NCBI GenBank assembly: GCA_965661625.1
Contig: CBFIEM010000009.1
Span: 62,001-126,000, forward strand
Reading direction: 5' to 3'
From: GCA-2705995 sp965661625
Lineage (GTDB): Bacteria > Bacteroidota > Bacteroidia > Flavobacteriales_G > Salibacteraceae
Length of the DNA: 64,000 nucleotides
Positions 61,197-64,000 of this stretch are shown piece after piece (the first letter of the stretch is position 1; each line of letters opens with the position of its first letter). A program made the translations under genes and the position numbers. The notes below the pieces were generated by a model. The model worked only from the letters and a program-made list of their open reading frames with translations. It had not been told where the DNA came from and did not search any database.

Positions 61197-62129
61197 ATGA
61201 AAGTTACTGTAGTAGGTGCTGGTAATGTTGGAGCAACATGTGCAAATGTTTTAGCTCACAATGAAATAGCGAATGAAATCGTGTTGTTAGATATCAAAGA
61301 AGGTTTCGCCGAAGGTAAAGCCCTTGATATGTGGGAAACCTCACCAATCAACTTGTATGATTCACGTACTGTTGGAGCAACAAATGATTATTCTAAAACG
61401 GGTAATTCAGAGGTTGTTGTAATTACTTCTGGACTTCCAAGAAAGCCAGGAATGAGTCGTGATGACTTAATCGCAACAAACGCGGGAATCGTAAAACAAG
61501 TAACAGCTAACGTAATTAAGCATTCACCAGAGGCTAAGATTATTGTCGTTTCAAATCCACTGGATGTAATGACTTATCAGGCGTTCTTAACAGCGAATAA
61601 AGATAGTCGCCAAGTTTTCGGTATGGCAGGAATTTTAGATACTGCGCGTTACCGTTCATTTTTAGCGCTTGAATTAAACGTTTCTCCAAAAGATATTCAA
61701 GCCGTACTTATGGGTGGACATGGAGATACTATGGTTCCATTACCAAGGTATACTACTGTTGGTGGTATTCCAGTAACAGAGCTTATCGAAGAAGATAAAC
61801 TCAATGCGATTGTTGACCGTACCAAAACTGGTGGTGGTGAAATCGTGAAATTATTAGGAACTTCAGCTTGGTATGCGCCAGGGGCAGCAGCCGCTCAAAT
61901 GGTTGAGGCAATAGTTAAAGATCAAAGACGGGTCTTCCCAGTGTGTGCATGGCTACAGGGTGAGTATGGTGTAAAAGATTTATACTTAGGGGTTCCTGTA
62001 ATTCTTGGTAAGAATGGAATTGAGCGCATCATTGAGCTTGACTTAAATGATGCTGAAAAAGCGTTATTAGCCGATTCAGAAAAAGCAGTACGTTCTGTTA
62101 AAGAGGTTCTAGACGGGATGGACATTTAA
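61197..62129 (+). CDS. mdh: Malate dehydrogenase
   Basis: Oxidises malate to oxaloacetate with NAD in the TCA cycle. The 310-residue protein is of the LDH-like malate dehydrogenase class: NAD-binding GAGNVG (7-12), Asp 32 selecting NAD over NADP, substrate-binding arginines in GLPRKPGMSRDDL, and the catalytic His 175 in GGHGDTMVPL. The conserved VSNPLDVMTY follows the active loop. The gene stands alone, with a promoter upstream and a strong terminator downstream. Confidence 0.97.
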   Translation: MKVTVVGAGNVGATCANVLAHNEIANEIVLLDIKEGFAEGKALDMWETSPINLYDSRTVGATNDYSKTGNSEVVVITSGLPRKPGMSRDDLIATNAGIVKQVTANVIKHSPEAKIIVVSNPLDVMTYQAFLTANKDSRQVFGMAGILDTARYRSFLALELNVSPKDIQAVLMGGHGDTMVPLPRYTTVGGIPVTELIEEDKLNAIVDRTKTGGGEIVKLLGTSAWYAPGAAAAQMVEAIVKDQRRVFPVCAWLQGEYGVKDLYLGVPVILGKNGIERIIELDLNDAEKALLADSEKAVRSVKEVLDGMDI

Positions 62130-62152
62130 TACGCTACAGATAACTATACTTC

Positions 62153-62183
62153 AAAGCCTCTAATGTATTAGGGGCTTTTTTTT
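62153..62183 (+). terminator. Intrinsic terminator after mdh
   Basis: AAAGCCTCTAAT (62153-62164) pairs with ATTAGGGGCTTT (62167-62178), with one G-T position in the stem, followed by T to 62183. Confidence 0.9.
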
Positions 62184-62192
62184 GCCAAAAAT

Positions 62193-62618
62193 CTAAGTGA
62201 TAAATCTGTGCTGAAGGGATGGGGTTGGCATGTAACACCTTGACCGCTTTCCAAATATCGAGAATCTATTTTTTGAAATGAATCGATATACCGAATCACG
62301 AATACGAGATGGAACTCGTTTGAAGATCGAAAACCAAGAATACGGACGTTTTAAGAATGGGGCAATTTTTAAAGCAGCTTCTGATTCAGTGTTAAATTGA
62401 TGACCATCCCAAAAAATAAGTGAAGTAGGGGAGTGAATACTTTGTCCGAGCTTTTTAGAAACATTCACACCTAATTCAGATTGGAGTGAAGCAAAGCTCA
62501 ATTGCTCCCCGCTTTCGTGTTTCAGGATAAATTGTACGGAATGATTACATAAGTTGCAATACCCATCAAAAAACACAATGGGCATGTTTTCAGTGAGTTC
62601 TGTATTTTTTTCGTCCAT
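62193..62618 (-). CDS. DCC-family thiol-disulfide oxidoreductase-like protein (DUF393)
   Basis: A 141-residue protein with the DCC signature DGYCNLCNHSV (18-28), whose CxxC (Cys 21, Cys 24) resembles a thioredoxin active site. It also has SPTSLIFWDGHQF and the family's typical C-terminal GKRSRCYMPTP. The start at 62618 (MDEKNTELTENMP) was chosen because a near -7 element (CATCTTTG, 62628-62635, one mismatch) lies just upstream; the frame extends 24 codons further but into the secDF promoter. The function of the family is thought to be redox but is not settled. Confidence 0.82.
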   Translation of the reverse strand: MDEKNTELTENMPIVFFDGYCNLCNHSVQFILKHESGEQLSFASLQSELGVNVSKKLGQSIHSPTSLIFWDGHQFNTESEAALKIAPFLKRPYSWFSIFKRVPSRIRDSVYRFISKNRFSIFGKRSRCYMPTPSLQHRFIT

Positions 62619-62675
62619 TTTGATTGGCAAAGATGAAAATAAAACAACTTCATTTGGCCTAGAGTTTAAGACAGG

Positions 62676-62706
62676 TTGGCGTAGTTTCATTGAAGTTCTA
62701 TATTTG
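62676..62706 (+). promoter_or_regulatory. Promoter of secDF
   Basis: TTG (62676-62678) and TATATTTG (62699-62706) are spaced 20 bases apart, a good match to the Bacteroidota consensus. The leader to the secDF ATG at 62756 would be about 45 bases. Confidence 0.6.
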
Positions 62707-62755
62707 CAGGCTTATTCAGTCAAAGAATTACGATTTTTTAATTTAGAAAGAACAG

Positions 62756-64000
62756 ATGCAAAACAAAGGCGCAATATGGTTTTTCACCATACTCCTTACG
62801 ATCGCTTGTCTTTACCAAATTTCATTTACTTGGGTAGCGAATCAAGTAGAAAATGAGGCAAAAGAAATAGCCACGGCAAAAGCCGACTCCCTTCAAGCTG
62901 CAGAAGGATTAGAAATTGCTCAGCGGGACTCTGCGATGCAATCCTTCGAATCCGAATATTTATTGAATGCAGGAGGGAAAGAGGTTTACCCAGTCCTCGG
63001 TTATAATTACAACTACGTTAAACGAAACCAAATCAACTTAGGGTTGGATTTGCAAGGCGGAATGAATGTAACCTTGGAAGTTTCGGTTGTAGACTTGGTA
63101 AAAGCAATGGCAGGCTCGAATGCTGAGAAAGAAATTTTCATTTCAACACTTCAACGAGCGAAAGAGCTTAAGCGCGAGAGTGATTTAGGTTTTGTACAGC
63201 TTTTCAACCAGGCATGGAACGAGTTGAATGGTGATACACCTATGGCAACCGTTTTCAGTACACTCAGCAATAAAGATATCATTGCATCTGATGCATCAAA
63301 TGAAGAGATTATTGCGGTAATTGAAACTGAAGCTCAAGATGCTATAAAACGTACAGAACAAGTATTGCGCAAACGTGTGGATAATTTAGGGGTTGTTCAG
63401 CCTAAAATTCAGCGTTTGGCCAATTCGGGAAGAATTATTGTTGAACTACCCGGGGTTAAAGATAAAAGTCGTGTTCGTAAGATTCTTCAAGGAACTGCAA
63501 AGCTTGAGTTTTGGGATGCTTACGAAAACGCTGAAGTGTTTAATGGCTTGAGTCAAGCAAACGAGATTCTTCGTGTTACTGAAAAGTCGAAACGAGCAAA
63601 AGACCAAGAAGCTGATGATGCTATTGAAGAATTGGCTGCGGAAGACTCTGTGCAAACAGATACTGAATTGTCATCTTCAGTTGATTCAGCTGCTGCAGAT
63701 ACAAGTGGTTCAGATGAGTTGCTCACGGATTTATTAGGTGGTGCTGATTCGACAGCTTCAGATTCTTCAGGTTTGGCAGAAAGCTCATTGGAAGAGCAAC
63801 GGAAAAACAATCCGCTTTTCGCTTTACTACAGCCACAATATCAACAGGATCAGCAAGGGAATGTATTCCCAGCACCTGGCCCGAGAATTGGGTTTGCAAG
63901 AGCAGCAGATACGGCACAGATTAATGCTTGGTTCAAGCGGAAAGACATTCGCAATGTGTTGGCACAGTCAACGCCACGAGTCGCTTTTCTTTGGGATGCG
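62756..64000 (+). CDS. secDF: Protein translocase subunit SecDF, partial (runs off the right edge)
   Basis: The fused SecD-SecF motor that uses the proton gradient to pull proteins across the inner membrane after SecYEG. The first 415 codons are visible. They comprise the first membrane helix (about 5-27), the SecD opening with GLDLQGGMNVTLEV, ELPGVKDKSRVRK, and the first periplasmic domain, which contains a low-complexity Ser/Asp/Ala-rich insert (about 290-345). The fused form is expected in Bacteroidota, although SecF itself lies beyond this window. The start ATG at 62756 (MQNKGAIWFF) follows a promoter and an A-rich leader. Confidence 0.9.
   Translation, partial: MQNKGAIWFFTILLTIACLYQISFTWVANQVENEAKEIATAKADSLQAAEGLEIAQRDSAMQSFESEYLLNAGGKEVYPVLGYNYNYVKRNQINLGLDLQGGMNVTLEVSVVDLVKAMAGSNAEKEIFISTLQRAKELKRESDLGFVQLFNQAWNELNGDTPMATVFSTLSNKDIIASDASNEEIIAVIETEAQDAIKRTEQVLRKRVDNLGVVQPKIQRLANSGRIIVELPGVKDKSRVRKILQGTAKLEFWDAYENAEVFNGLSQANEILRVTEKSKRAKDQEADDAIEELAAEDSVQTDTELSSSVDSAAADTSGSDELLTDLLGGADSTASDSSGLAESSLEEQRKNNPLFALLQPQYQQDQQGNVFPAPGPRIGFARAADTAQINAWFKRKDIRNVLAQSTPRVAFLWDA

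Noticed and set aside
62554..62856. 100-residue open frame across the secDF start
   Set aside because: It runs through the secDF promoter and into secDF in another frame, without family similarity.

Overview
This window reads as a stretch of core chromosome from a member of the Bacteroidota, most likely order Flavobacteriales (perhaps close to the Cryomorphaceae/Crocinitomicaceae type of marine flavobacteria; the family is a guess). The evidence is a fused SecDF, gliding-type (CHU_C) and type IX secretion C-terminal domains, DUF3822, DUF5606 and DUF6438 proteins, a carboxypeptidase-regulatory-domain TonB receptor, and promoters of the Bacteroidota form (TTTG, about 17-24 bp, then TAnnTTTG). 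No rRNA, tRNA, CRISPR array, insertion sequence or prophage was recognised.

Layout. 1-3.8 kb: a minus-strand operon (membrane protein, DUF3822, rsmD, coaD, a cysteine-less TlpA-like protein that runs off the edge). 3.8-7.6 kb: a RecD-like helicase and a PlsC-like acyltransferase, convergent with dnaX. 7.7-8.9 kb: rpsF-rpsR-rplI. 8.9-14.6 kb: an ABC permease, aconitase and a TPR sensor kinase. 14.7-20 kb: hemE, an OmpA-family protein, a UMF1-type transporter with L-2-hydroxyglutarate oxidase, and an unknown protein. 20-23.8 kb: ppk1-ppx behind a 383-base leader region, and a small lipoprotein. 23.8-30.4 kb: a giant hybrid two-component sensor, a glycosyltransferase and purB. 30.5-34.4 kb: an ECF sigma factor with an unusual membrane partner, then gyrB. 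34.5-39.4 kb: a large TPR protein and its beta-barrel partner. 39.5-44.6 kb: ftsE, two glycosyltransferases, a formyltransferase-like enzyme, murB and DUF5606. 44.6-49.6 kb: a type IX-secreted subtilase and an HsdR_N nuclease-like protein, divergent from amn-holA. 49.7-56.2 kb: a TonB receptor, pyrG, yidC and a DUF6438 lipoprotein. 56.2-64 kb: an EI24 membrane protein, a multidomain type IX adhesin with a small secreted partner, mdh, a DCC-family protein, and secDF cut by the right edge.

How the genes work together. Most are housekeeping: DNA replication (dnaX, holA, gyrB), translation (rpsF, rpsR, rplI, rsmD), cofactors and nucleotides (coaD, hemE, purB, pyrG, amn), the TCA cycle (aconitase, mdh), polyphosphate turnover (ppk1, ppx), and envelope building and protein export (murB, ftsE, yidC, secDF). 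Genes are packed tightly. Operon neighbours often overlap by 4-10 bases, and several convergent pairs overlap at their ends; only a few strong hairpin terminators are present.

The most noteworthy points are: dnaX split into a gamma-sized and a tau-extension frame at a run of ten A residues preceded by a hairpin, which suggests slippage-dependent tau synthesis or an assembly error; an anti-sigma-like membrane protein ending in PKD and gliding-type C-terminal domains; and the ppk1 leader, with TTAAC-like repeats, a promoter-like element and a nine-codon upstream reading frame. I did not find a clearly new multi-gene defence or mobile system.
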